64,000 nucleotides of DNA from Calycina herbarum (lineage: Eukaryota > Ascomycota > Leotiomycetes > Helotiales > Pezizellaceae), in contig LLEY01000165.1 in assembly GCA_001414485.1 (NCBI GenBank), forward strand, positions 1 through 64,000, in the 5' to 3' direction. A program made the position numbers and the translations under genes. The notes beneath the pieces are model-generated. The model saw only the letters and a list, made by a program, of their open reading frames with translations, was not told the origin of the DNA and did no database searches. Below, one piece after another: positions 11,307-20,960 of this stretch (position 1 is the stretch's first letter; every line of letters starts with the position of its first letter).

Positions 11307-12533
11307 ATGGCACTCTCAACATCCTCACTTCTCCTCATTTTATATGTATCCTGTGAAACGATACGCGCGAACTACGCGTACTACGCATTCCACAATTTCC
11401 CCCAAATCTCGGCCTCCCTCATCACACTTCTCTCCGAAGGCCTCAAACTTCTCATCGCCCTATTCTTCATCCTCAAAGCGAACGATGGATTTTCGATTTC
11501 GGGACTGACGAAATGTATTCATCAACTTCAACAAGGGGACTCCCTCGATTTCAAGAGAATCCTCAAATATGCGGTACCAGCGGGTTTATATCTCACCAAT
11601 AACCTGATATATTATACGGTTCTTCCGTTGACGTCGCCGAGTCTTTTGCAGGTTTGTGTTTTGATGAAGTTACCTACGACGGGGATACTGCATCATTATA
11701 TGATTAAACCGCAGCGGAACTTGTGGGTTTGGGTTAGTTTGGGGTGTTTGTGTGTTGGGCTTGTGGTTTTTAATGTTCCTTCTTCGAATCGTGTCAGACA
11801 AGGTGATGGAGGGGAGATGGGAAGTACAACGACGGCACCTTCTTGGGTTTTGGCTCCGGTGGCGGGGTTTGCTATTGCGTGTCTTTCTGCGATGGCCAGT
11901 ATTGCTACGGAAACATCGACGAAGATTGGGGAGTTTTGGGAGAGTCAGTTGTATCTTTATGTTTGGGGAATTTTATTCTCTATCATTGCTCTTCCACTTG
12001 CTCCCTCTGGGAAGTCGTCAGCCGTCGAAACAACACCTTTCGAACTCGCGACTACCATTCTCGGACTCGTGTGCATTACCGCAGGAACTGGAATCGTTGT
12101 GGCCATTGTACTGAGAACAAGAGACAATATTCTGAAGTTGATTGGAACCGCGAGCAGTCTTATCACGATTGCAGCTAGTCAGTTCGTCTTGCTACCGCAC
12201 TTGAGAGATGAGACCTTCACCTCTTGGAGAGTTTGCGGGGGTGGGATTGTGACGGTTGCTACGTGGTGCTATAATCATTATAGCCAGGTGGTTCAGAGAG
12301 AGATAGGACCGGTTCAGGTTTTTGATCTTGAGAATGAGGCGTTGTTAGATCCGGAGGAGTTGGAGAAGGAGAGGTGCGAACTGAAGAGGGACGAAGACGG
12401 GGATGAGAATATGGTTGGAGGCGGAGATGGCGGGGAGGAAAATATTCCGCTGTTGAGACCTACGATGGAGAAGATTTTGTGTTGTGCTTTGGTGGTTGCA
12501 TTTGCTACTATGGAGGTTGCTTTGAGGACTTGA
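11307..12533 (+). CDS. Nucleotide-sugar transporter (SLC35A / UDP-galactose transporter-like)
   Basis: Single exon, 408 aa, from the first in-frame ATG. About ten hydrophobic helices of the drug/metabolite transporter superfamily are visible. The NST-specific region GLYLTNNLIYYTVLPL..QVCVLMKLPTTGILH corresponds to the 'YxLQNNLxYVALSNL..QVTYQLKILTTA' region of UDP-galactose and CMP-sialate transporters. The later half contains SQLYLYVWGILFS and IVVAIVLRTRDNILK, the latter matching the conserved KYADNILK-type motif. An acidic, Gly-rich loop (about residues 345-375) precedes a last hydrophobic segment. Likely a Golgi antiporter supplying a nucleotide sugar to lumenal glycosyltransferases; the substrate cannot be read from sequence. 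Two glycosyltransferase candidates follow within 4 kb. Confidence 0.83.
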   Translation: MALSTSSLLLILYVSCETIRANYAYYAFHNFPQISASLITLLSEGLKLLIALFFILKANDGFSISGLTKCIHQLQQGDSLDFKRILKYAVPAGLYLTNNLIYYTVLPLTSPSLLQVCVLMKLPTTGILHHYMIKPQRNLWVWVSLGCLCVGLVVFNVPSSNRVRQGDGGEMGSTTTAPSWVLAPVAGFAIACLSAMASIATETSTKIGEFWESQLYLYVWGILFSIIALPLAPSGKSSAVETTPFELATTILGLVCITAGTGIVVAIVLRTRDNILKLIGTASSLITIAASQFVLLPHLRDETFTSWRVCGGGIVTVATWCYNHYSQVVQREIGPVQVFDLENEALLDPEELEKERCELKRDEDGDENMVGGGDGGEENIPLLRPTMEKILCCALVVAFATMEVALRT

Positions 12534-13643
12534 AAGTATTTGGGGATGCGTGAAGGGGTCTTGCGTGTGAGTTCGGAGTTTGGAGGTTGGCTGGGATATT
12601 TTATTATAGAAAAAAGGTTGGTAATGAATTTATGATATATTTCTGTCTAAAACTTCATTTGGTCTGCTAGTCCCTTCTCATCTGCTAAAAGACCTAGAAA
12701 TTGGGGAAAGTGATAGTCCCTATCTAAGTGACAAGTTCACCTACCAATCAATCGTGTGCCACTCGAGAAATCACGGCGAAGAAGCGAACAGGTAAAAGTT
12801 GCACCGAAATGAGGAAGGGGCTAATGGGTTACTTTCATCTACGTGGAGAGAACCTCAGTTGCCACTAATTAAAAGGCCCTTGAACGACTGACGACTCGGC
12901 GCATCATCGCCGTTAGTGAGGCGTGTCGAGGGACAAGACTCACCCCCTGAATAAAGGAACCGATGAAAAGAGAGCGGGGGAAACTTTGGTCAGAGCCGAG
13001 AACTTCAAGGTCGGGGTCAGTCAAAGACTGAGAAAACTCGTGCGAAAGAATCCACCCCCCGCGATTCGTTTTCGTTGATGGAAAAAGTGTGTATATGGGA
13101 ATGGGGAGGGGGGGTAATAGTCTGGACGTGGTGGTGGTGCGGGTTGTGCCTTCCCTTTCTGGCTCTCGTTGTGGTCGGGTGGGGCGATGTCAAGTCACTC
13201 GTCTGTTCTGCACAAGAGGGAATGAGCGACCTCAAGGCGACCTCGCAAGTCTTTCCTACTGGTACCTATGGTGTCGCGTTGATGGTCCACCTGGCAGGTT
13301 GTGTCAAATGAGGGAAGGAACGACTCAACCTCTCGTCCTAAAGTTCGACTACCTCTTTTGGCAGGACGCGAAGGCCCTTGGCCTCGACATTGCCCTGTAC
13401 CCACTTGGTGACTTGGCGACCGGCGATTGAACGACATACAAAGTCATGTCGGAGAGAGGAAAATGCTTGTTCTGTGTGGATCATGTATTCATTGAGCCAC
13501 CGAGGAGCAAGATACCATTTATTCATTTATTCATTCAACTAGGAAATACGATCTGTCGTGGCCAGTAGATATTCCGGACACCATTCCTCAAGACTGAGCA
13601 TGTGCTCCGTCAAAAACCTCGTTGGTTGACTGGAATATGAGAG
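12534..13643. other. Intergenic region
   Basis: Convergent 3' flanks of the nucleotide-sugar transporter and the DUF5672-like gene. G/T-rich stretches near 13080-13150 open frames on both strands, but none has family features. Confidence 0.5.
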
Positions 13644-14630
13644 TTAGAAAAACGACCTTAGAGGATTGATCTCGAGTACTTGCTGTAATCCAAGTGGATG
13701 AGGATAATCGATTGTTTCCACAGCAAATGTTCTTGCAATCTCTACTGATGGCAATTTAATACCATCCTCATTCCCTTCCTCGAGCTCTCTTTCTTGCAAA
13801 TCTTTCATTCTGCGTTTGCCAGTTAGACGATGATTTGACGAAGAAGAAACTATTCGTACGCACCTTGCAAAATACCACTGATCTTCTGGATGCGGGTGTG
13901 GATTTGCAGCCCATTCCCATTCATCAAGCACCCTCAACGTTGTACTTCGTTTTCTCAAACTCAATCCGCCATTGAATCCAACTCCCCAGTGGGGATGTAT
14001 AGGAGCCCCAATGATATCGTATTCGAAAAAGTCGTCGACTTTTCGTACCGAATTGGCACACAAAACACTGTCCGTCTGAAAGATGAGGATATGCTCTGCT
14101 GGTGCCAAATCCCTCCATAGCCAAGGCGTGGTCAGAAAGTCGGAAACCGAGTTCCAGCTCGGGAAATAGACACCCTCCGCGAGAGGCCTGATAATAATTC
14201 GACCAGCCCGCTGGTATCGAAGTAGAGCAGCGGATGTGCTGAAGCTCCCAAAGTTTTCGGACGAGGTATAGATGATGACGGGCCAATCTGGTCCCAGCAC
14301 AGCACTGAAGTGGAGTACCAAAGGCACAATTCCCCCCGACCGTCTCGTTTCGACAATCACTGCTGCTTTGTTGCTGGTGCTCACATTCACAGAGAGGAAC
14401 TCCTCTTTCGCCTTGGGATCTGTCTTCACCGTCGTGTGTGTGAGGGAGGCGTAGTATTCGTACAATGCGTGCCTTGAGAATGAGGAATTCGATGTTCCGA
14501 GGGAGAAACTCATGCTACTTTTCCCTGATCGCGAAAGGACGGTCTTGAAGAACCAAATAACGAGAACGAGCCATATCGCAGGCAAAATACATTTCCGCAA
14601 TTGAATGCTTCCGAGGCTGGATGGGCGCAT
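13644..14630 (-). CDS. Type II membrane protein, DUF5672-like putative glycosyltransferase
   Basis: Two exons: 14630-13864 and 13809-13644, 310 aa. The start ATG at 14630 gives MRPSSLGS followed by one hydrophobic anchor (ILPAIWLVLVIWFF, about residues 13-27), the topology of Golgi glycosyltransferases. The lumenal part has KAAVIVETRRSGGIVPLVLH, PVIIYTSSENF, then AEHILIFQTDSVLC, where the D-x-D/T-D-type acidic position is expected to bind metal and sugar nucleotide, and EYDIIGAPIHPHWGVGFNGG, all typical of DUF5672 proteins. The 54-nt intron (13863-13810; GTGCGT donor, CTAAC branch, CAG acceptor) is a multiple of three without a stop, so unspliced RNA would encode an 18-residue insertion. Catalytic activity is inferred from the family, not shown. 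Confidence 0.78.
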   Translation of the reverse strand: MRPSSLGSIQLRKCILPAIWLVLVIWFFKTVLSRSGKSSMSFSLGTSNSSFSRHALYEYYASLTHTTVKTDPKAKEEFLSVNVSTSNKAAVIVETRRSGGIVPLVLHFSAVLGPDWPVIIYTSSENFGSFSTSAALLRYQRAGRIIIRPLAEGVYFPSWNSVSDFLTTPWLWRDLAPAEHILIFQTDSVLCANSVRKVDDFFEYDIIGAPIHPHWGVGFNGGLSLRKRSTTLRVLDEWEWAANPHPHPEDQWYFARCVRIVSSSSNHRLTGKRRMKDLQERELEEGNEDGIKLPSVEIARTFAVETIDYPHPLGLQQVLEINPLRSFF

Positions 14631-15142
14631 CTTTCTAGCGAAGATCTCGCGACGCAAACATTCGAAAAAGGGAATTCGAGGGAAAAGGATGGTGGGATAA
14701 CAAATACATGACGCCTTTGAGCTGTCCCAAGCTGGACCGCTGGCATGTTTTAATTTTTGGCAATCAATGGAGTGGCTGAGACTTCTGGGACGCGAAATGT
14801 GCCTTTGGACATGGATCTCCACGCTGATTTCAGGGGTAAAAATTTCGCTATCTCCCTCATGCTTCAGCCCGCGCCAAAAGAAGACATCAAAGACAATCTA
14901 TCGATGCAGGGATGCGGAATCTGGATTGGAAATGTCTCATTCCATTTGTTATTTTATTAATTCTGGCGACTGTCTCAATTTATTCGAGCTTTCAAGGGCT
15001 CCTATTTTTGCCACGTCGCATGGCAATGAAATGCAGCCGCCCAAGGGTGATTCATAGAAATCGAGGCTTGAGGAATTTTGTAAATATTTCAACATTCTCA
15101 AAGTCCCGATATTCAATCTTCTCTGGGGCTTTATGAATTACA
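14631..15142. promoter_or_regulatory. Shared promoter of two divergent glycosyltransferase candidates
   Basis: These 512 bp separate the start codons of the DUF5672-like gene (-) and the GT92/GT2-like gene (+). The arrangement allows co-regulation, but no specific operator is recognisable. Confidence 0.5.
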
Positions 15143-16237
15143 ATGTTGTTCAACCTCAGGAAAGAGCTGAATCGAATATCATGGGGAATCGTTCTCATTT
15201 GTTTTTCCATCTTGGTGCTGATACATTTCATTCTTCATGAATTCAGTCCTTTGGAAAGAGACCTGATTCAAAATGAACGCTTGCATGGCACAAACCTGTC
15301 CTCAGGTCACTTGTCGTCAGATATTGCTATTGGAGATGACGAAGAACTGGATTTTGATGAAGTGGTGGGAACAATTGCGGATCAAAAGCCAGGAAACAGA
15401 CCGGAACCCCACAACCCAGTTCAAAAGAACCCAGCAATGTACCCTAAAGCCTCAGACGAAGAATATGTTGCGATTTGTATGGCAGTCAAAGACCAAGTTG
15501 AGGATCTCTCTGAAGCTCTGGTTCATCATTATCATCATCTCGGCATTCGACGATTTTACCTGATGGATGACGAAAGTGAACCTCCTCTGAGCACATACAG
15601 GAATTGGGGAATCCCTCGAGAGCACATCACTTTTCACTACTACAATCGAACGACCGATCGGGTTCCGAATATGCAAGATACGGTTTACAGCCAATGTATT
15701 GCTCTCTACCGCGAAAGACATACATGGATGGCTTTCCTAGATGCAGACGAAATGCTCGAAATGACCGGCGAGGAAACTCTCACCCAACTCCTCAAGCGAC
15801 TAGAGAAAAACAGAAGTATCGGTGCTCTGGCAATAAGCTGGTTAACCCATACCTCCAACGGTCACCTTCACCGGCAAGAATCCATTCGAAAAGCTTTCAC
15901 AGACTGTATTTGGGACGCAATGCCCACACATAATTACAACGTCAAAGCCATTGGGAAGACCGAATTTCACGCTGGGGCCTGGGGGATTCATCAGATTCAT
16001 CTTGCGGGTGGAACACATACGGTGGACGAGCATGGGTTTGAAGTGACGAAGCCGTTCAGGAACCCGACGAGAGAAAGGATTGGACTGCATCATTATGCGA
16101 TTAAGAGTAAGGAGGAGTTTGAAGAGAAGATTTCGAGGAGTAATGCTATGGATCAGCCGAAAAATTGGAATTTCTGGAATGAGGTTGAGGCTCAAGGAGG
16201 GATTCCTTGTCCTTCGATGGCTTTGTATGAGCCGTGA
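15143..16237 (+). CDS. Glycosyltransferase family 92/2-like (DUF23-type) type II membrane protein
   Basis: Single exon, 364 aa. The N-terminus has a signal anchor (SWGIVLICFSILVLIHFIL, about residues 13-31), then an acidic stem. The catalytic region starts with EEYVAICMAVKDQVEDLSE, typical of GT92, continues with LVHHYHHLGIRRFYLMDDES and MQDTVYSQCIALYRERHTW, and includes AFLDADEMLEM, the DxD-like acidic motif that binds the metal-nucleotide sugar. It is followed by SNGHLHRQ, NYNVKAIGKTEF and a C-terminal LHHYAIKSKEEFEEKISR, also a GT92 hallmark. Likely Golgi-located and transferring a hexose to an unknown acceptor. Divergent from the DUF5672-like gene and 2.6 kb downstream of the nucleotide-sugar transporter. 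Confidence 0.82.
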   Translation: MLFNLRKELNRISWGIVLICFSILVLIHFILHEFSPLERDLIQNERLHGTNLSSGHLSSDIAIGDDEELDFDEVVGTIADQKPGNRPEPHNPVQKNPAMYPKASDEEYVAICMAVKDQVEDLSEALVHHYHHLGIRRFYLMDDESEPPLSTYRNWGIPREHITFHYYNRTTDRVPNMQDTVYSQCIALYRERHTWMAFLDADEMLEMTGEETLTQLLKRLEKNRSIGALAISWLTHTSNGHLHRQESIRKAFTDCIWDAMPTHNYNVKAIGKTEFHAGAWGIHQIHLAGGTHTVDEHGFEVTKPFRNPTRERIGLHHYAIKSKEEFEEKISRSNAMDQPKNWNFWNEVEAQGGIPCPSMALYEP

Positions 16238-16651
16238 ACTGGATGGTGATGTTTTTATGGATGTGGAGCGTGAGCATATTTGATGGTTTATATTATTTGG
16301 GAAGAGACTTGGGATTGGCGTTAATTTGGTCGACGGATTGATGGTCTGTTACTGGTTTAAGGGTCTTTAGAGAATTGAGCATAGATTAATGGCATCCGCC
16401 GCTCTCTGGAGTGAGTTACAACCATGATTCAAGTCTATGTGAGCACTCGTCGAAAACTGAGAAGATGGTATTCAACGTACTTTCCCGTGATAGATAAATT
16501 AACAGTGAGCAGCTTTCATTATTCTAACTTGTACAATTACTTCTAAAAGATCTAGGTTAGCATATCTTACAACCCCTTCACTGTACATAACGGCACGCCA
16601 TACACCAAAACTCCAACCCCAAACTATACACCATACCTCATATAAACCATC

Positions 16652-16895
16652 TCATTTCACGAAACAAACACCAGCAATCCATTTAGCCAACAAAACACTC
16701 TTAGCATCCACCCCCCCTCCAAAACAACTCCTCCGTCCAAACTCCCAAAACACCTACCAGCAACCCCGTCTCCAAAAACCTAATGAAATAACTAACACCA
16801 TCCAACCCCTCCGCAATCTTCAACATCCGATATCCAATCGTCCAAACAAGATGTAAATGCAGCACGTAAATTGCATACGAGATCTTGGCAAGATA
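16652..16895 (-). pseudogene. C-terminal exon relic of an acyltransferase-3 (OafA-like) gene
   Basis: After an acceptor TATAG the minus strand reads YLAKISYAIYVLHLHLVW, the last-helix motif of fungal acyltransferase-3 membrane proteins, then EELFWRG. A run of seven G's then shifts the frame. As it stands translation stops at 16701, while the expected ending (VDAKSVLLAKWIAGVC) lies in the neighbouring frame up to a stop at 16652. The N-terminal half of the same family lies at 19.5-20.1 kb on the same strand, so these look like two ends of one broken gene. The middle ~250 residues expected for the family are not seen. A homopolymer sequencing error could explain the G-run shift alone, but not the missing middle. 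Confidence 0.68.
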
Positions 16896-18027
16896 CTATA
16901 CAAAGGGAGTATTGAATGGTACGTGAAAAGAAGTATACAAAAAATATACAAAAAAAGATATTCATATCGATAGCTAAAAGGCTTTCTCTTTACTGATTTC
17001 TAAGTCGGATTTTTATATACAAGGAAGGAGAAAAGCAAACGTGATCTGTTTCATTTATTTATTCTTATATATTTCTTAGTCTAACTATCTAATTTTAAGG
17101 TATAGTTTTGTTTTTGCTTCCATATTTACTATATACTTCTTTGGAGAATATATATTCTTAAATATAAATAATATAAACTCGCTTTAACAACATCTTTTGC
17201 CTAAAGATAGTCAAAAGGCAAAGATGGGAACTACAAAATAGGTACTAAGCTATTAGATCCTGAGAATCAGAAGAAACCTATTATAAATTTAGAAATAGGC
17301 TCTGTTGACTGTCTATAGGCTACGCAGAAAAGCAAGTGAGAATTGGGAATAGAAATATAAAGGCAGTCTGTATAAGTTATAATTTAAAAATAACAATAAC
17401 CAATACTGCTTGCTTGTTGTTTGTCCCCCTGTTCAGTCGCACATAAAGGCACTAGATTTCAGTAGTTGGTCGACTGTCCCCTTGCCACTGATTGGCCGGG
17501 AGTCTCGGAGCCAGCTTGGGGGACATTGGCTGGAAAACCCATACTTTTTTCGAGATTAGGTAGCCACAGGTAATGTCATTTTGGTATTTGAAATATAGAC
17601 GGAAGGAGACAATGATAGGTAGTAACTGGTTACGATTTTGGTTTATCTAAGCCTCCCTGCTAAGAATATCATCCCCCTTCTTAGCAATGAAATGCTTATT
17701 AGATACTCGCTACCAAGAACAAAAGCCTCCCCACTCAAAAGTAACATTCCTTTTTCGTCAACTCCCGCAAAATGCTCGCCAATGTCCATCAAAAATGAAA
17801 ATGCTTTTTGGATGCTCGCCAGCAAGACCCCTACTCAGAAATAACATTCCCTTTCTGTCAACTCCCGCAAAATCCTCTCCAATGTCCATCAAAAAGGAAA
17901 ATGCTTGCCAGTAAGAACAAAATGCCGCTCTGCCAAGAAAGAAAGTATCGAGCCCAGTAGCTATGTATGCCAAGCTGATAACTAATTCTAAAATTGGTTT
18001 TCTACGAATGAATAGAACAAGAGCGGT
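16896..18027. other. AT-rich insertion DNA inside the broken acyltransferase interval
   Basis: Base composition drops sharply in GC from about 16.9 to 17.4 kb, unlike the flanking genes. No coding region is recognised. Near the right end lies the 100-bp tandem repeat described separately. Confidence 0.5.
17742..17930. repeat. Tandem repeat, 100-bp period
   Basis: Two copies start at 17742 and 17842 with exactly 100-bp spacing. They share TAACATTCC, then GTCAACTCCCGCAAAAT, then CCAATGTCCATCAAAAA and GAAAATGCTT. A third, more diverged copy is suggested upstream (from about 17665) by the shared segment GCTACCAAGAAC/GCCAGTAAGAAC. No coding function is seen. Confidence 0.75.
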
Positions 18028-18781
18028 TTAATGAATAAATTCTCGAAAGGGGTGAGTGAATCCTTTTTCGTCGGTCTGGTAATTTTGGGCGCCTTTGAGC
18101 TCTTCCTTAGACGCTGGTTTAATTGCGATGCCATATTCTAAACGATCGAGGAGGTCCATTCGTAGCTCATATTCGGCGCCATCGTAATTGGTGAGGACGT
18201 GTTTGGCTAACAAAATCGAGATTGAAAGGTAAAGACACAAAATGCCCCCCTCTAAATTGCGTTTGTCCAAGAAGAAAAGCACAACTAAGGCCAGGTGTGC
18301 GATAGGGAAGATAACTCCTAATATGTAACTAGTCTTTTCATTGATACGGATCTTCCGAGTGTTTCTGAAGCGAATGAAGTTCCAGAAAGAACCGAGATAA
18401 TATGTGGAGAGGAGCAGAGTGGAAGCCGTGACTGCGGCCACAACACGGGCCTCAAGAGGAATCTTATCGCGATGTGTCGAGTACATGGTGGTATAACTGC
18501 TTAGAATAATTGCAGTAACAAGGACATAGCCGTGGAATATGTTAGGCAAGACCTTTGCGGTCGAGGTGAATAAGGCGAAGAAGGCTACTCCCACAGCGAA
18601 CGCGGCGGCGAGCGACACTTTTAAAAAATTAGCTGTTAGGAATGAAGTAATAGTAATAGAGAAGAAGAGGTTTACTTATTACAACCAAGTTGATAACTTC
18701 GTCAAAGTTTTCTATGTTGTGCGGTGAGTTGTTGAATGGGTTTGTAGAGAGGATGGTTTGTATACCAGGATGGAGCGACAT
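18028..18781 (-). CDS. Small multi-pass membrane protein of unknown function
   Basis: Two exons: 18781-18676 and 18632-18028, 236 aa. The ATG at 18781 gives MSLHPGIQTILSTN; a 43-nt intron (GTAAAC..CAG) joins VINLVVI to NFLKVSLAAAFAVGVAFF in frame. I do not recognise the family. About six hydrophobic segments are visible (for example SLAAAFAVGVAFFALF, FHGYVLVTAIILSSY, VVAAVTASTLLLSTYYLG, SYILGVIFPIAHLALVVLFF, GGILCLYLSISILL), then a soluble tail of about 55 residues. Low basic content and no catalytic motif. It sits between the two halves of the acyltransferase relic, so it either arrived with the inserted DNA or predates the damage. A real gene is likely because the spliced frame is open over its whole length in AT-rich surroundings. 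Confidence 0.65.
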
Positions 18782-18963
18782 CTTAGTAGACTTGGACTAG
18801 CGTGTCCGGTTAGTTTATGGTTTCAGTTTGTGTGTAAACGGTTTTGGGGTTGTGTTAAGGTCTTGTTGAGTTCGTCGTATTAAACGTTCAATGTTGTTTA
18901 ATTGGTTATAGTTAGAGCAAAAGTCTTTTATAAACCATTCTAATGCACGGACTTCCCTCTCTC

Positions 18964-19057
18964 TACTATCCCCTTTTAACTGTCTGTAGACGCACAGACA
19001 TTTTCACAGCCGAACTACCCTTGCACATGACAGACAGTTAAAGGGGGGGGGATAGTA
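18964..19057. mobile_element. 94-bp hairpin element with TA ends (MITE-like)
   Basis: Left arm TACTATCCCCTTTTAACTG (from 18964, continuing TCTGT) and right arm ACAGACAGTTAAAG followed by a G-run and ATAGTA (to 19057) are inverted repeats of about 24 bp, imperfect only in the length of the C/G and T/A runs. The ends fit a TA target-site duplication, as for Tc1/mariner/pogo-type elements. No coding capacity. A single copy in the window, so mobility is inference. Confidence 0.55.
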
Positions 19058-19502
19058 TCACGTGTTCAATATTTACAATAGACAAAACCCTTTGAACTAT
19101 GTCTAAAAGATAGCTTTATATAATAGAATAAGCACTAGATTGTGTTACAAAATTCACGTCTAAGTAAGAGAAGAAAACACGATAGTAAACAATAACATTC
19201 TATAAATAACCCTAGAGAAGACGCGTTAAAAGCAAATCATAGAGACTAGTATTTGTCAACGGCCTTCTAAAAATTATCTATCAATCTCGTTCTAGAATTA
19301 TATAACGAATAAACTCTCTTCTTATTATAACAGTAGTATAGCGAAATAATACTAATAATATATACTCTTGCTTAAGAAAGTAGAAAGTTTCCCAAAGTTG
19401 AAACATCTTATAATCTTATATAGTAATAGTAAATGAATTCAAACCTTTTCTCTCTATAAAAAATAGCATATCGCACGAAAATTTAAGTTCAAGTATAGAG
19501 CT

Positions 19503-20106
19503 TAAGACTGTTTTGCGTATAACACTCTCTCAACACCCGGAGGACTGTGATGAAGCTTGATACAGGGATTGGGGCAAAAAGCCTTATCCATCTTCAGAAG
19601 ACCGATGACGCCAATGTGTCCAGCACTTCATCGAATTCGCCATTTCGAATCTTGCGAAGGGAACTGTAGCTCAATGCTTATCCAGAGACGACGAAAAATA
19701 CTTAGGAGGATTGACAGTTAGCAAGTTTCTCAATTCAAAAATGCTCCACATCTCACTCACTGGTAACCATCCCCCGCCCTGAATACAAAATCCTAAGAAA
19801 AGGCAACTGGAAAAACCAACGATGCTCCGGTGAACTTCCGTATCCATAGCTAAGAGCCGGGAACCAAATCAACAATAGATGATGGTAAAAGACAAAAAAA
19901 CTAGCCAAGCCCCGCAACCCATCAAGCCAAGAAGTAGAATGTAATTTCGTCGTCTGTCCCCCAGAATTCCGCAGGAAACTAGGCAGTAAAGCGTATCCTA
20001 CAGCCCGCACCCATCGTGGCCCAAGCAAACTACATCCTCGATTAAGAAGCGTATATATCCTGCGTGAGATTTCGAGGTTTTCGAGATCGAGTTCTGAAGT
20101 TGACAA
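19503..20106 (-). pseudogene. N-terminal part of a broken acyltransferase-3 gene
   Basis: An exon ending at 19761 encodes LDGLRGLASFFVFYHHLLL, the hallmark first helix of acyltransferase-3 proteins, with GRGMVT at its end. A 60-nt intron (GTGAGT..AAG, 19760-19701) joins it in frame to IFFVVSG, then a TAA stop (19680-19678) where the family has Tyr, then ALSYSSLRKIRNGEFDEVL. A second stop, TGA at 19596-19594, replaces what is expected to be Arg in FRRWIRLF; the frame then runs to about 19503, where similarity ends in AT-rich DNA. The family moves acyl groups onto membrane-external substrates. Two nonsense codons plus a truncated 3' end make this a pseudogene. No ATG is found in the first exon, so a further upstream exon is missing or unrecognised. 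Confidence 0.8.
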
Positions 20107-20960
20107 TTCTAGGAGTGAGGTTAAGGAGTGGGTGTTGGGGCGAGATGTCGAAATAATGTTCTTTCTCGGATATTTCGCACTCGCTGTCCGAGTTTTATTG
20201 GAGAAGCGGACATGAACTCATATTTCGTGTTTGTGATAACGAAGTCGAATGATGATCGAGCTAAATAGCAAACATTTCTTGCGACCATTGCAAACCACTT
20301 GCAGCGAAGGGAAAACTCAGCGAGAATGTACCCTCCACGTCACAAAATCAACACATTGATGAACGGCCCAAGTATTCCATGAAAATCCCCCTAATATTGA
20401 TCATTTCCGTATGAGCAAAGATGTCCCGAGTCATAATATCGATCGAGGCTATCATCAGGATCTGCTGCTTTCTTTTTAGTGGCGTTCAGCCATGCAAAAA
20501 AAAAAAACGACTTGAAACGAGCGATGACTGAATAGGAAGTATTCAATTCTGAAGAAGCAGTTAATTGGCAATACGATGTAAATAGATGTGGAAAAGTTTG
20601 AGACATTGAACATCACGATAAGATAAGGCCAAGCACGCGGCTGAGAAACGTGGACATGGGTGTCTCCCGAAAAATGATCAATCGTTCTACTTCGAAGTAC
20701 GGACTCGGTTTGTATGAAGCCTAGTATGAGTTGACGTGGAAGTACATAGTAAAGCACTTGCAAGATACAAAATTTCAATAGATTCTCAGCACACTGTAAG
20801 AAAATAAAGTTTTGAGTAAAAAACTGGAAGATTGCAAACCCAATAAGGTGGATGCAAATTCCATTCTTGGCTACCTAAGTATACAGGTAAACAATAACTA
20901 CACATCATTCCCAAAGGGTTTTGTACAAAGGCTCAAAACCTACCATCTATTTTTCATTAT
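20107..20960. other. Intergenic region
   Basis: No recognisable gene. Open frames near 20391-20778 (-) are hydrophobic but lack family features and splice logic. This is the upstream side of the acyltransferase relic and the 3' flank of fumarase. Confidence 0.5.
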
